From: Bog-473 sp963766995
GTDB lineage: Bacteria; Actinomycetota; Acidimicrobiia; Acidimicrobiales; RAAP-2
Direction of reading: 5' to 3'
DNA: 64,000 nucleotides
Assembly: GCA_963766995.1 (NCBI GenBank)
Contig: CAVYCE010000001.1
Span: forward strand, 124,001-188,000
Position 1 is the stretch's first letter; each line of letters begins with the position of its first letter. Shown here piece by piece: positions 51,172 to 61,100 of this stretch. A program made the translations under genes and the position numbers. The notes under the pieces were generated by a model, which was given only the letters and a program-made list of their open reading frames with translations, was not told where the DNA came from and ran no database searches.

Positions 51172-52167
51172 TCAGGCAAAAGTGCTCTGCCTATCGATGG
51201 CATCCACCAGACCCCAGGTCTGGGCCGTCTGCACGCCAATATGCACGCCCGACAGAGCCAGCAGAGCGGTCCGATGGCGACCAATGCGGTTGGCGATGCT
51301 GACGGTACCCCCGGCTCCAGGAATCAGGCCGAACTGCACTTCGGGAAGCGAGATCACCGTGTCCTCTCGAGCCACGACGTGACCGGCGAAGGCGGCCAAT
51401 TCGATGCCTGATCCCACGCAGGACCCATGGAGATAGGCCGTGGTGCGTTCGGCCAATAGAGCCAGCGTTCTCCCAAGACTGCGATGGAGCCTCACCAAAT
51501 GAGCGGTAGCCGGATCCGAACGGCTGCCGAATTCATCGAGATCGCCACCCGAGCAGAAGTTCAGTCCTTCTCCGCGTAGATGGATCGACGTCACGGCATC
51601 ATCCATGACGGCAATCTGCAACCCCTCCAGCAATTCGTCGCGCATCCGGGCATCGAGCGCGTTGCGGCGCCGGGGTCGGGTCAATGTCAGCACGAGATCG
51701 CCGCCCTCGCGTTCAACTCTCACCCTGGTGCCATCGTCGTCATCCCTCGCTCCGATCTCACGGCTGCTTCGCCACACCGAGAACTCCGGTCCAGATTGCA
51801 ACATCGAATAAAGGGCTGATTCAGCCACCAGGCCGTCATCGACTGTCCGTCGTGGCTGCCCCCGCAATAGAAGAGCCAAGGCATGGGCGGCCAACGGGTG
51901 GGCCTCGATTCCGGCGATCACCTCATCAAGAATCGAGTCGCCCGGCGGCACGACGACATCGAAAAGAGCACACCAATCTTCCGGCAGGTCACCTTCGGTG
52001 ATGCCGATGGCGATGATCGGGACTGCGGTCGTGGCACCACGAAGCGATGGAGGGGGTTGGGCTTCGTCACTTCGCAGGTGCACCAGCACCACTCCACCGT
52101 CAACATCGGCGAAGCGCTCCACGGCATCGCCGCTCTGCCACACCTGCAGGAACTCCGGCGCACTCAC
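51172..52167 (-). CDS. enoyl-CoA hydratase-family protein with N-terminal extension
   Basis: The 331-residue protein has a crotonase domain from about residue 145 to the end: GGDLVLTLTRPRRRNALD, GLNFCSGGDLDEFG, LHGSCVGSGIELAAF and ISLPEVQFGLIPGAGGTVSI. Both hydratase Glu residues are present (IELAAF and LPEVQ), so it should be an active hydratase. Residues 1-145 are an extra domain without recognised motifs (a beta/alpha pattern, PPPSLRGATTAVPIIAIG). Such two-part crotonases occur in actinobacterial CoA-transferase clusters. It diverges from a CoA-transferase gene with about 34 bp between start codons, so promoters must overlap coding or lie in this short space. Confidence 0.85.
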   Translation of the reverse strand: MSAPEFLQVWQSGDAVERFADVDGGVVLVHLRSDEAQPPPSLRGATTAVPIIAIGITEGDLPEDWCALFDVVVPPGDSILDEVIAGIEAHPLAAHALALLLRGQPRRTVDDGLVAESALYSMLQSGPEFSVWRSSREIGARDDDDGTRVRVEREGGDLVLTLTRPRRRNALDARMRDELLEGLQIAVMDDAVTSIHLRGEGLNFCSGGDLDEFGSRSDPATAHLVRLHRSLGRTLALLAERTTAYLHGSCVGSGIELAAFAGHVVAREDTVISLPEVQFGLIPGAGGTVSIANRIGRHRTALLALSGVHIGVQTAQTWGLVDAIDRQSTFA

Positions 52168-52201
52168 TTCGTGGAGAATGCCGAGACGTTACCCTGCCCT
52201 G

Positions 52202-53416
52202 GTGTCGCTACCACCGAGTTCGATTTCACCCGGGAAGCGCTGGGCCACCAGTGGGCTCCTAGCCCTCACCGGCACGCGAGCAGCGCCTCTTGGCCCCCCA
52301 TCCGCCCTGGTGCCCGGTATTGACAAGTTGGCGGGGCGTTTTGCATCACTGGATCAGATTGATCCGTTGGCCTTGTTGGGAGAACGGGCCTCCTTCATGG
52401 AACTCAGCCGGGCCGGGACTACCAGCTGCAGCGGTGGATGCCGGCTCATGGCAGTTCTCGACGGGTGGGTAGCCGTCTCGCTGGTACGTCCTGAGGACGC
52501 CGAATCGATGCCGGCCTGGCTCGAACTACCTCAGGTGCCGCCATCTGATGTCTCTCCAGCACTGTGGTCGCTCGTCGCCGAGCACGTGGCCCAAAGACAA
52601 TGCGACGAACTCATCGCTCGCGCCGCACTCCTCCATCTCCCGGTCAGTGCATTGGGGATGTCCCCTCATCGAGACGGAGTCATTCCCATCAGGCTGGGCG
52701 AGGCACCACCCCGGCCACCAACCAACACAGTGGTGATCGATCTCACTTCTCTCTGGGCCGGGCCACTGTGTGGCGATCTATTGGCCCGCGAGGGTGCGAC
52801 GGTGATCAAGGTCGAGTCGACCGCTCGTCCCGATGGCACTCGGCGAGGCCCGAAGGGATTCTTCGATCTGCTCAATGGAGGAAAACGATCCGTGGCCTTC
52901 GATTTCCGCAACCGAGAGGACATCGACCTCCTGTTGAAACTCATCACCGCATCTGACGTCGTGCTCGAGGGTTCCCGTCCCCGTGCCCTCGAACAGCTGG
53001 GCATCAGCGCTGCCGATCTGGTCGCTGCCGGCGGTCCTCAAGTGTGGGTCTCGATCACCGGCTACGGCAGGGACGAGGACAATGGCCTCAGAGTGGCCTT
53101 CGGCGACGATGCCGCCGTGGCGGGCGGACTCGTCAGCTTTCATGGCAACAGCCCAATGTTCTGCGGTGATGCCATTGCCGACCCCCTCACGGGACTCACT
53201 GCGGCCAGTGCCTGTCTCGGTGCGCTCGAAACGGGCGGTCGGTGGCTGCTCGATGTGGCCATGGCACCGGTGGCTGCAACGTACGCCAGCCCGACCCTAC
53301 CGATGCCGCCCCACATCATCGCGTGCACACCACGGGCCCGTGTTGGCGTTGCTGCCGCACCGCCACTGGGATCCGACACGGACCGGATCGTGCAGGACTT
53401 CAAGCTTCGATCGTAA
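52202..53416 (+). CDS. class III CoA-transferase-like protein with unusual N-terminal half
   Basis: The protein is about 404 residues if it starts at GTG 52202. The N-terminal half (residues 1-175: WATSGLLALTG... GERASFMELSRAG... LPVSALGMSP) is not a full CaiB domain. The second half begins VVIDLTSLWAGPLCGDLLAREGATV and has ESTARPDGTRRG and a likely catalytic Asp in AIADPLTGLTAAS. This arrangement, a shortened first region followed by a CaiB core, is seen in some actinobacterial members. The start is uncertain: no strong ribosome-binding site is visible, and earlier in-frame codons would overlap the divergent crotonase gene. It ends 4 bases before the opposite-strand TetR gene. Confidence 0.75.
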   Translation: MSLPPSSISPGKRWATSGLLALTGTRAAPLGPPSALVPGIDKLAGRFASLDQIDPLALLGERASFMELSRAGTTSCSGGCRLMAVLDGWVAVSLVRPEDAESMPAWLELPQVPPSDVSPALWSLVAEHVAQRQCDELIARAALLHLPVSALGMSPHRDGVIPIRLGEAPPRPPTNTVVIDLTSLWAGPLCGDLLAREGATVIKVESTARPDGTRRGPKGFFDLLNGGKRSVAFDFRNREDIDLLLKLITASDVVLEGSRPRALEQLGISAADLVAAGGPQVWVSITGYGRDEDNGLRVAFGDDAAVAGGLVSFHGNSPMFCGDAIADPLTGLTAASACLGALETGGRWLLDVAMAPVAATYASPTLPMPPHIIACTPRARVGVAAAPPLGSDTDRIVQDFKLRS

Positions 53417-53420
53417 GGCG

Positions 53421-54038
53421 TCAGTCGCGCTGACCCAACATGCGGGTCGTGAGTTCGCAGAGCGGGGCATACAGGCCCCTAATGCCGTTGGCATCGTTGG
53501 CACCGACCCGAATCGTCACCATGGAACTAATGGCCGCCACCAAGGCCTCGCAAGCAAAGCGATCATTTGGACTGTCCGCACCAAACAGCGCGGCAATGCG
53601 GGCGACGAACCGTTGCTGCATCACGGCTCGGCGCTCCATCGCTTCTGGTCCCGCGGCATAGACCTCAATGAGGAAGATCCTGCCCAGGGCCGGGTGGTCG
53701 GCAAGCGCATCGAGGTAGGCGCCCAACGCGGCGTAGAAGCTCTGCATCGGAGAACCATTTGACGTTGAGGTATCGATCTCCCCGAACAGGAATGATTCGG
53801 CCAGCTGAGATGCACTGGCAAAACAGTCCTGTTTCGAGGAGAACTGCTCATAGAACGTCTCGCGAGAGACCCCGGCCCGTCGGATGATGTCGGCCACCGA
53901 AGTCGCCACAAACCCCTGCTCCATCATCACGTCAGCCATGGCCGAAAGGATCCGGTCACGCTGAGCGCCGATGACTTCCTGGCGGCTGAGCCGATGGCGG
54001 CCTCGAGGAAGCCGGGCCGTGGTGGGCACGGAACTCAA
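53421..54038 (-). CDS. TetR-family transcriptional regulator
   Basis: The 205-residue protein has an N-terminal HTH (RILSAMADVMMEQGF, TSVADIIRRAGVSRETFYEQF) and a C-terminal ligand-binding domain. The start is TTG 54038, overlapping the secreted hydrolase stop, or an in-frame GTG 9 bases later. It lies directly downstream of the secreted S15-type hydrolase gene on the same strand and may control that gene and the divergent MBL gene. Their shared upstream region has TTCACC repeats and a TTCACC-CGA-GGTGAA palindrome that could be its target. Confidence 0.88.
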   Translation of the reverse strand: MSSVPTTARLPRGRHRLSRQEVIGAQRDRILSAMADVMMEQGFVATSVADIIRRAGVSRETFYEQFSSKQDCFASASQLAESFLFGEIDTSTSNGSPMQSFYAALGAYLDALADHPALGRIFLIEVYAAGPEAMERRAVMQQRFVARIAALFGADSPNDRFACEALVAAISSMVTIRVGANDANGIRGLYAPLCELTTRMLGQRD

Positions 54039-55765
54039 TTACCGAAGCTCAGTCCGAGCCCGACCGTGGGGAAGATGAGTCGTGACGCTGTAATTCCACC
54101 CAGGAAAAGCGTGTTGAGCCCGGGTGGTGACGGCAGCTGATCGATGGGCGTGCCCACCAAGTACAGGCGTATCCGATCTCCCGCCGCAAACCGATTCCCA
54201 ATGGGAAGTATTTCCACGTGGTTCTCACGGCTCAAACCAATGGCCGGAGGGTCTTGCGTTGAGTAGTTGGTAAACGGATCAACGATGTCGCCCTGCGCGT
54301 CGAACAGTGTGAAGGGCTTGATGATGTCGGGAAAGCTGGTCCGCAGCTGGCCTGTCGCCACCGGATAGGCCGTGCCATTGGGTTTCACATCGGCTATCAC
54401 CGCATACAGATCGGTCTCGGGTGCGGTCGATGACATCGTGACATCGAGTCCCACCGGTCCAGTGGCATCGACCGCACCCTTGAGCACTGGCGTCGTGTAC
54501 GTCAGTGACGTGGGCTCGGTGAGCTGCATGTCGGTAAGGAACGGAAATGCTATGGCCGCCTGATCGATCCCGTCGGCCGCCACGGTGGAGGTGGTGTGCA
54601 CGTCGGTCTCCGTCAGCTCGGACGCGGCGAACAGGTAATTCTGGGCGGACTGCGACCGCTGCGGCGTCAGCGACAATGACCCGTCGTTCAGGGAATGAGC
54701 CGAACCGCTCACCGCCGACGAAAGGTACAGCCGCGTCCAAACAGTCCCAGGTAGCGGCCATGTCGTGCCGGTCAGATGAGTGACATTGCCAGCCAGGAAC
54801 TGCTCCCGGCTGCCATTCGACAGATACAAACTGACCGGTGGCTGATTGGGAGCACTGAGGGGCTGGCCTAGGAGATAGTGGTTGAACCAGTTCTCGTATT
54901 GGGGAAAGGGTCCGGGCAGTCCCGCCGGGTTGCCGTCATGGGCGCCGTAGACCAGCAGATGACTGCCGTACTGCTTGGTGGCGTTGTAGGCCATGAAGGG
55001 CCCGCGTTCTTCCACATCGTAGAAGCCAGTGTCAGCCAGGACGGGAATCCGATCGAGATCGCCCTTGAATGTTCTTTCCTGCCAGAAGGCGTCCTCAGTC
55101 GCATTGAGGAACACATCGAGCGGCGTCGTGATGAATCCGGCCAGCGCGGTGGCCAAGGTGCTGGGCTCCGTCTGCAGACGCGCCGGCGCGTCTTCGAAGG
55201 CCGGTTCCCCGATGCTTGTCTCGACGACCAGCCCGGGCACCACATTCGAGATGCCGCCGATTGTCAGGAGGTCACGGTAAAGGTCAACCGTGCCGGCCAT
55301 GAGTGCCGCGGTACGCACACAGGGCAGGGTGAGATGCATGGCGTTGTAGACGACGATGGCACTGGCCGAAAAGCCGTAGAGCCCGATGTTGCCGTTGCTC
55401 CAGGGCTGGTCGCAGGCCCAGCCCAGAAATTGGGAAAGATCGCTCTGATCCTCAATGCCCGTCGAGTCCAATGATCCACCACTCAAGCCGGTGCCCCGCC
55501 ACTGCAGCTCTATGAAGTTGTAGGACGTCCCAACCCAGGACAGTGTGCTGACCGCCGGCGCATAGGGACTGTCTTCAACAATGAGCGGCCGAGGCACCAA
55601 GGGCGCCGCTCCTTCTATGGACGCACTCAATACCGTCCCGTCTTTGGTGGTGAACGACAGGGTCTTGGTCACCATGGCGGGAGCAGCCCCGGCTGGGCCG
55701 GCCAGGCCTACCAGTCCGGCCGACGCAATGACGGCGCAGAGCGTGGCCACTCGATGACGCTTCAT
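54035..55765 (-). CDS. secreted CocE/NonD or S15-type hydrolase
   Basis: The 576-residue protein has a Sec signal peptide (KRHRVATLCAVIASAGLVGL, cleavage near AGAAPA). An alpha/beta-hydrolase domain has LQWRGTGLSGGSLD, nucleophile elbow GLYGFSASAI (Ser133) and YGAHDGNPAGLPG. A C-terminal beta-sandwich (AIGLSRENHVEILPIGNRFAAGDRIRL region) is as in cocaine esterase and X-Pro dipeptidyl peptidases. It would cleave an ester or amide outside the cell. The start ATG 55765 has AGGGGAA upstream. It overlaps the TetR gene at its 3' end. It is the second secreted hydrolase in the window but is unrelated in layout to the one at 31498. Confidence 0.85.
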   Translation of the reverse strand: MKRHRVATLCAVIASAGLVGLAGPAGAAPAMVTKTLSFTTKDGTVLSASIEGAAPLVPRPLIVEDSPYAPAVSTLSWVGTSYNFIELQWRGTGLSGGSLDSTGIEDQSDLSQFLGWACDQPWSNGNIGLYGFSASAIVVYNAMHLTLPCVRTAALMAGTVDLYRDLLTIGGISNVVPGLVVETSIGEPAFEDAPARLQTEPSTLATALAGFITTPLDVFLNATEDAFWQERTFKGDLDRIPVLADTGFYDVEERGPFMAYNATKQYGSHLLVYGAHDGNPAGLPGPFPQYENWFNHYLLGQPLSAPNQPPVSLYLSNGSREQFLAGNVTHLTGTTWPLPGTVWTRLYLSSAVSGSAHSLNDGSLSLTPQRSQSAQNYLFAASELTETDVHTTSTVAADGIDQAAIAFPFLTDMQLTEPTSLTYTTPVLKGAVDATGPVGLDVTMSSTAPETDLYAVIADVKPNGTAYPVATGQLRTSFPDIIKPFTLFDAQGDIVDPFTNYSTQDPPAIGLSRENHVEILPIGNRFAAGDRIRLYLVGTPIDQLPSPPGLNTLFLGGITASRLIFPTVGLGLSFGN

Positions 55766-55863
55766 TTCCCCTGCCCACCCCTTTGCGAACATCGCTGTTC
55801 GTACTATTTCACCGTGCCCGACGTAGGTCAATCAACTTCACCAAACGGCCCCGCGAAGGCGTG

Positions 55864-55878
55864 TTCACCCGAGGTGAA
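55864..55878. promoter_or_regulatory. palindrome TTCACC-CGA-GGTGAA with repeated half-sites
   Basis: A perfect 15-bp inverted repeat lies between the divergent secreted hydrolase and MBL genes. Two further TTCACC half-sites lie at 55808-55813 and 55837-55842, giving spacings of 29 and 27 bases between successive copies. A helical phase of roughly 2.6-2.8 turns would put them on nearby faces of DNA. It is a candidate operator array for a regulator such as the TetR at 53421. Confidence 0.45.
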
Positions 55879-55939
55879 GGCTTGGCTGGAGCACTTCAGT
55901 CGAATGGGGCCGTTGAGTGGTTCAGTTAGGTTTGAACAA

Positions 55940-57058
55940 GTGAGCACACCCTCTCCAGCGGATGCCGCCATGTCTGACGATGGACAAGGAGCCCCGGCCG
56001 AACCGCCTCGCACCCCGAAACAGGAGCAGGAGGACGCATCACCGGAAATCATTGAGGTCGTCCCCGGCATCCTGCGGCTGCAACTACCGATCGACTTCAC
56101 CGGCCTCGGCCACGTCAATACCTACGCCCTCGAGGACGAGCGGGGATTTACCCTCATCGACCCAGGACTGCCCGGTGAAGCGAGCTGGAACGCCCTTCGC
56201 TCCCGCATGGACGCCGCTGGCATCCCGCTGAATCGCGTCCACTCCATCGTTGTCACCCACTCGCATCCGGACCACTTTGGTGGGGCGGGCCTGCTGGCCC
56301 AGGAGAGCGGCGCCGGCATCATCGCCTCCGACCGCTTCCGCACCTTCTTCGATGCGGCCGAGCTGGACGACGGTGAGCTCCAGGCCGCCGATGACATCGA
56401 CGCCGATGAGAACCCGATCCCTCGCCTGCCGTTTGATCGACCCTCACCGTGGGGTGGGTCGCCGCTGGGGCCTCCACCCAAGGAGCGGGCGCAGATGATG
56501 GCCAATCGGGTCGAGATGTTCAAGTGGTTCAAACCGCCTAAGACTTCACTCCGGGTGGCCGACATGGACCACGTCACGCTGGGGCGTCGCGACTGGGTGG
56601 GACTCTTTACCCCCGGCCACACTGATGATCACCTCTGCCTGTATGACGAAGAGGCAGGGATCCTGATCTCTGGCGACCAGGTCTTGCCGACCATCACCCC
56701 GCACATCTCAGGACTCATTCCCGACGACCCTCTGCGCCAATACGTCGAATCGCTGGACCGGCTGGCGGCGCTGCCCCATGTCGAGACTGTCCTGCCGGCC
56801 CACGGCCACCCTTTCCACAACCTGCCGAAACGTACGGCCGAGATCAAGGTTCACCACGACGAGCGGCTCGAGAAGCTGCGACAGATCTGCGACTCTCTGG
56901 GGTGGGCCAACGTGGTTGACATCTCCCATCAGCTGTTTGCGCCTCGCTCGTGGGGCTCCATGGCCGAAGCCGAGACCTACGCCCATTTGGAACGACTCCG
57001 CATTATGGGTGAGGCAGAAATGCGCGAGGACGCCGGTGTGCTCTTCTACAGCGTCTGA
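55940..57058 (+). CDS. MBL-fold metallo-hydrolase
   Basis: The protein is about 372 residues with a low-complexity acidic/proline-rich N-terminus and then a metallo-beta-lactamase domain. It shows ILRLQLPIDFTGLGHVNTY, the zinc motif VVTHSHPDHFGGAG (H-S-H-x-D-H), a second metal region TPGHTDDHLCLYDEEAG and LISGDQVLPTITPHISGL. The C-terminus adds a helix bundle with VDISHQLFAPRSWG. This glyoxalase II-like group is frequent near lipid catabolic genes and hydrolyses thioester or ester bonds of unknown identity. The start is GTG 55940 or ATG 55970. The GH130-like gene follows 12 bases later on the same strand. Confidence 0.85.
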   Translation: MSTPSPADAAMSDDGQGAPAEPPRTPKQEQEDASPEIIEVVPGILRLQLPIDFTGLGHVNTYALEDERGFTLIDPGLPGEASWNALRSRMDAAGIPLNRVHSIVVTHSHPDHFGGAGLLAQESGAGIIASDRFRTFFDAAELDDGELQAADDIDADENPIPRLPFDRPSPWGGSPLGPPPKERAQMMANRVEMFKWFKPPKTSLRVADMDHVTLGRRDWVGLFTPGHTDDHLCLYDEEAGILISGDQVLPTITPHISGLIPDDPLRQYVESLDRLAALPHVETVLPAHGHPFHNLPKRTAEIKVHHDERLEKLRQICDSLGWANVVDISHQLFAPRSWGSMAEAETYAHLERLRIMGEAEMREDAGVLFYSV

Positions 57059-57070
57059 AATGGCCTGAGC

Positions 57071-58168
57071 TTGACTGTGACTCCCGCCTGGCAGATCGGT
57101 CCATTCGCTGACATCGGGCAGATCCTGAATCACGAGTCGTCGCCCGAGTTCACCTGTCCCGTTCTAGGCACCTCGGTGGCTTGGGCGGCCAAGGACGTCT
57201 TCAACCCGGCAGCAATCGTGCGTGATGGACGCGTGCACCTACTGGTCAGAGCCGAAGACACCATTGGCCGCTACAGCGGCACGTCCCGCGTCGGATTGGC
57301 CACGAGCGACGACGGGATCCATTTCACGTTGTCGCCCGAACCGGTGCTCTTTCCCGATGCAGGCAAGTGGCAGCCGTGGGAGTGGCCAGGAGGCTGCGAA
57401 GACCCTCGGGTGGTCGAATCCCCCGACGGTGGGTACGTCTGTCACTACACGGCCTTCAACGGCACGAGCAGCTGTCTCTTCGTGGCCACGTCAGATGACC
57501 TGCTCAGATGGGAGAAGCACGGACCGGCTTTCGGGAACACCCCCTACGTCCGACGCTGGTCCAAGAGCGGCGCCGTGGTCACCAGTGTGGTCGACGGACG
57601 TCTGGTCGCTACTCGCGTCGACGGGCGCTTTCGCATGTACTGGGGAGAAGGAACCTGCTTCGCAGCCACTTCCGAAGACTTGGTCCACTGGACGCCCGTC
57701 GAATTCGATGCCGGTGCTGATCGTTACCTGACGTACAAGGCCGACACCGGGTCGTGGGACATTCACCGCATTGCCGGGCAACGGGTCCTTCGTCCCCTGC
57801 TGGGCCCGCGCCAGGGGCGCTTCGACTCGCTCTTGGTCGAACCCGGCCCGCCCGCCGTGATGACCGAGGATGGAATCGTCCTGATTTACAACGGGGCCCA
57901 TCTGCAACTGAACGAGAAGGGTGAATTCATCGGAGTGAGTTATCAGCCCGGACAGGTCCTCTTCGATCCGTGCGACCCCAACGCCCTCATCGCCCGAAGC
58001 ACCGCTCCATGCTTCAGTCCCGGCGAAGAAGCCGATCTGAGCGGCCAGGTGGACAACGTTTGCTTTGCCCAGGGGCTGGTCCTGTTCAACGACAACTGGT
58101 TTCTCTACTACGGCATGGCCGATTCCCGCATCGGCTGCGCTCGGGCGAAGTTCGTCAGCCTGACCTGA
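57071..58168 (+). CDS. GH130-like (beta-mannoside phosphorylase/hydrolase fold) protein
   Basis: The 365-residue protein has five-bladed beta-propeller features: AAKDVFNPAAIVRDGRVHLL, RAEDTIGRYSGTSRVGLATS and GGCEDPRVVESPDGGYVCHY, where the Glu/Asp of EDPR is the expected catalytic region. It also has VLIYNGAHLQLN and VCFAQGLVLFNDNWFLYYG. This fits the GH130/DUF377 family of mannoside phosphorylases and hydrolases. There is no signal peptide, so it is likely cytoplasmic. The substrate cannot be read; its location next to an MBL gene and the transporter operon does not define it. It starts at TTG 57071 or an in-frame GTG at 57077. It converges on the fused transporter gene 20 bases away. Confidence 0.82.
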   Translation: MTVTPAWQIGPFADIGQILNHESSPEFTCPVLGTSVAWAAKDVFNPAAIVRDGRVHLLVRAEDTIGRYSGTSRVGLATSDDGIHFTLSPEPVLFPDAGKWQPWEWPGGCEDPRVVESPDGGYVCHYTAFNGTSSCLFVATSDDLLRWEKHGPAFGNTPYVRRWSKSGAVVTSVVDGRLVATRVDGRFRMYWGEGTCFAATSEDLVHWTPVEFDAGADRYLTYKADTGSWDIHRIAGQRVLRPLLGPRQGRFDSLLVEPGPPAVMTEDGIVLIYNGAHLQLNEKGEFIGVSYQPGQVLFDPCDPNALIARSTAPCFSPGEEADLSGQVDNVCFAQGLVLFNDNWFLYYGMADSRIGCARAKFVSLT

Positions 58169-58188
58169 CGTCCCACCGGTTCCGGCGA

Positions 58189-61100
58189 CTAGACCGAGGC
58201 GACAGCCGCCTCTTCCGTACCCAGGTAACTGGCGATCACGGCCGGGGCAGAGAGCACTTCGGCGGGAGTCCCTTCGGCAATGATGCCGCCCAGTTCGAGA
58301 GCGATCAACCGATCACAGAGCGAAGAGATCATGCTCATGTCGTGGGCGATCACCATCATGGCGCACCCGGTGTCGGCCGCCACCCGACGCAACAACGGGC
58401 CAAGGGCATCGGACTCGGCCTGGGTGACACCCGCCATCGGCTCGTCGAGCAAGAGCAGTGAAGGTCGGTGGGCCATGATGCAGGCCAACTCGACAATGCG
58501 TCGTGTCCCCGTCGACAACGCTTCTGTGGGCCGCTCGCGGTAACCCTCCAGTCCGAGCATGGCGATGATCTCGTCCACCCGTTCGTCGGCCCGGTGCTCG
58601 GAGTCAGTGCTGGCCGGCAGTCGGAAGGCGGCGGCAAAGGCATCCCGATTGATCAGGTGTCGCTCGAGCGCCACCTTGACCGTCTCACCCACGCTCAACG
58701 TCGGGAACAGACGGGCCTCCTGGAATGAGCGACCCAAGCCGCCGATGGACCGGGCATAGGAAGGCATGTTGGTGATGTCGACACCTTCGAGGAACATGCG
58801 ACCGCCATCGAGCGCGGTGAAGCCGGACACCAGGTCGAACAGGGTCGTCTTGCCTGCGCCGTTGTGGCCGATGAGGCCCACGATTTCACCGTGCGCGACG
58901 CTCAGGTTCACGTCATTGGTGGCCAGGATGCCGCCGTAGCGCTTGAGCAAGCCGCGCGTCTCGAGGGCCAAATGTTCGTGGTCAATGACTCGCTCTGACA
59001 CCGGTGCCACATCCACGTTGGGCGACACAATCGGCACTTCGCCGGTCAGCGCGGTGGCCTCGTCAGCCATGCCACCGATGAACACGGCGCGCAGCAGATC
59101 GGGTCGAGCCAACAGGTCTGCGGAGGGACCGCTGAATCGGACCTGACCCTTTTCCAAGAAGGTGGCCCGCTCGGCCACCAGGAGCGCCACGTTGAGCGAC
59201 TGCTCCACAATGACAATGGTGGTCCCTTGTCGGTGCATGTCCTTGACGGCCTCGATGAGCGATGACACCACGGTCGGGGCCAGGCCAAGCGAGAGTTCGT
59301 CAATGCACAGCAGCCGCGGGCGGTCCAAAAAGGCCATGCCCAACGACAGCATTTGCTGCTCGCCGCCGGAGAGATTCCCGGCCGCAGTATCCGCCCGTTG
59401 GCGCAGAATGGGGAACCGGTCCATGGCCTCGTCGCGCGCGGTCGATGCCGCGCTCTTGTCCTTGCGCAGTGGCCAGGAGGCCACTCGCAGGTTCTCTTCC
59501 ACGGTGAGTGTCGGGAAGATGCCACGCCCACCGGGCATCATGGAGAGTCCTCGGCGCACGATGCGCTCGGTTGACTCCGAGGTGATCTCGTTCCCGGCAA
59601 AGGTGACTGTTCCCTTGTTGGCCGGAAGCAGACCCATGATCGATTTGAGCAGGCTGGACTTACCCGCTCCATTGGTGCCCAAGAGGGCCACGATCTCACC
59701 CTCATGCACTTCGAGGTCGATGCCGAACAGCACTTGCATCGGCCCGTAGGCCGCATTGACATTGCGGCACTGAAGCAAGGCTGGCTCGAGCGACGTGGTC
59801 GGGGCGGCGTGATCATTGGAGGCCAAAATCACCGGTTCAGGCGCCGCATCGACGAGGGGCTCGTCGCTCTCGACATCGATACCGTCACCCCAGACACTGG
59901 TCGAGAGGCCCTTGCGTCGCGCCAATAGGTTGAGGGCGCGGTCGCGCACCTGCTCGTAGACGCCGGCCAGGCCGGCCGGGAAGATCATCAGCACCACGAG
60001 CAGTCCTGCACCAGTGAGAATGACCTGCAGGTTGGGGAACATGATGCCCAACCACTGGAAGAGCGCAACACCAGCCAGCGCACCACCGACCGACGTCAGT
60101 CCCCCAATCACGACCATAGAGAAGAGCACCAGGCTGTCCGCCGAAGGGAAGGACGAGCCGACATTGGTGCTGCTGGCCGTGCCGATGATGACGACGTAGA
60201 GCCCGCCGGCGACGCCGGCAATCAACCCGGAAAATGCGAAGGCAGTGAGTCGCACTCTGGTAGTCGGGATGGCCGCAGCTTCCGCCCCTCGGAGGTTATC
60301 CCGGGTAGCCAGGACCGCTCGCCCGAAACGGCCGCGACGCACACCTCGCACCACCACGATCGTGATGGCCAACATGCCCAGGCACACCCAGTACAGGTCG
60401 CCCTCACCGTGCAGATCAAACCGCTGCCACAACACCGGCCGAAGGACGGACGCCGGCAGCACCGAATTGAAGTTGGCTGCGTTGAAAAAGAATTCGTCGG
60501 CCGCTACGGCGAAGGCGAGGGTGGTGACGGCCAAATACATGCCCTTCACCCGTAGGGCGGGCAGGCCCAGAATCACGGCACCAACCGCGGCCACTGCTCC
60601 GCCTGCCGCCAAAGCCAGGAACAGGTCAAGGTTCTGATGCTCCATGAGGTCGCCGGCTGTGATGGCACCGACGCCGACGAGGGCAAACTGACCCAAGCTG
60701 ATGGTGCCTCCCCAGCCACTCAGTACCACGATGGAAACGGCCACCATGCCGAACACGATGGTGACGCTGACCTGGTCGAGTTGACCCGGCTTAAGCCAGG
60801 CCGGAATGGCGAAGGCCAGAACGACCATGGCGGCACCGATGGCGATGCGGGCATAACGCACCTCGCGCAGACGGCGTAACGCTTGTGGAACGGGCTTGAG
60901 TGCACCGCCCACTGACCACGAGTCATCGGCGTCCACCCGGTTCTGTGAGCGGTGCTGGAACAGCAGGGCCAGCATGACGACGACGAGGAAGACCACCGTG
61001 GTCACCGCAAGCTTGCTCACATCGAGCTGGATCACCGACTGCAGCACGCCCAGGCCAATGGCCGTGACAAAGGCAATCCAAAGCGATTCCATTTTGGCCA

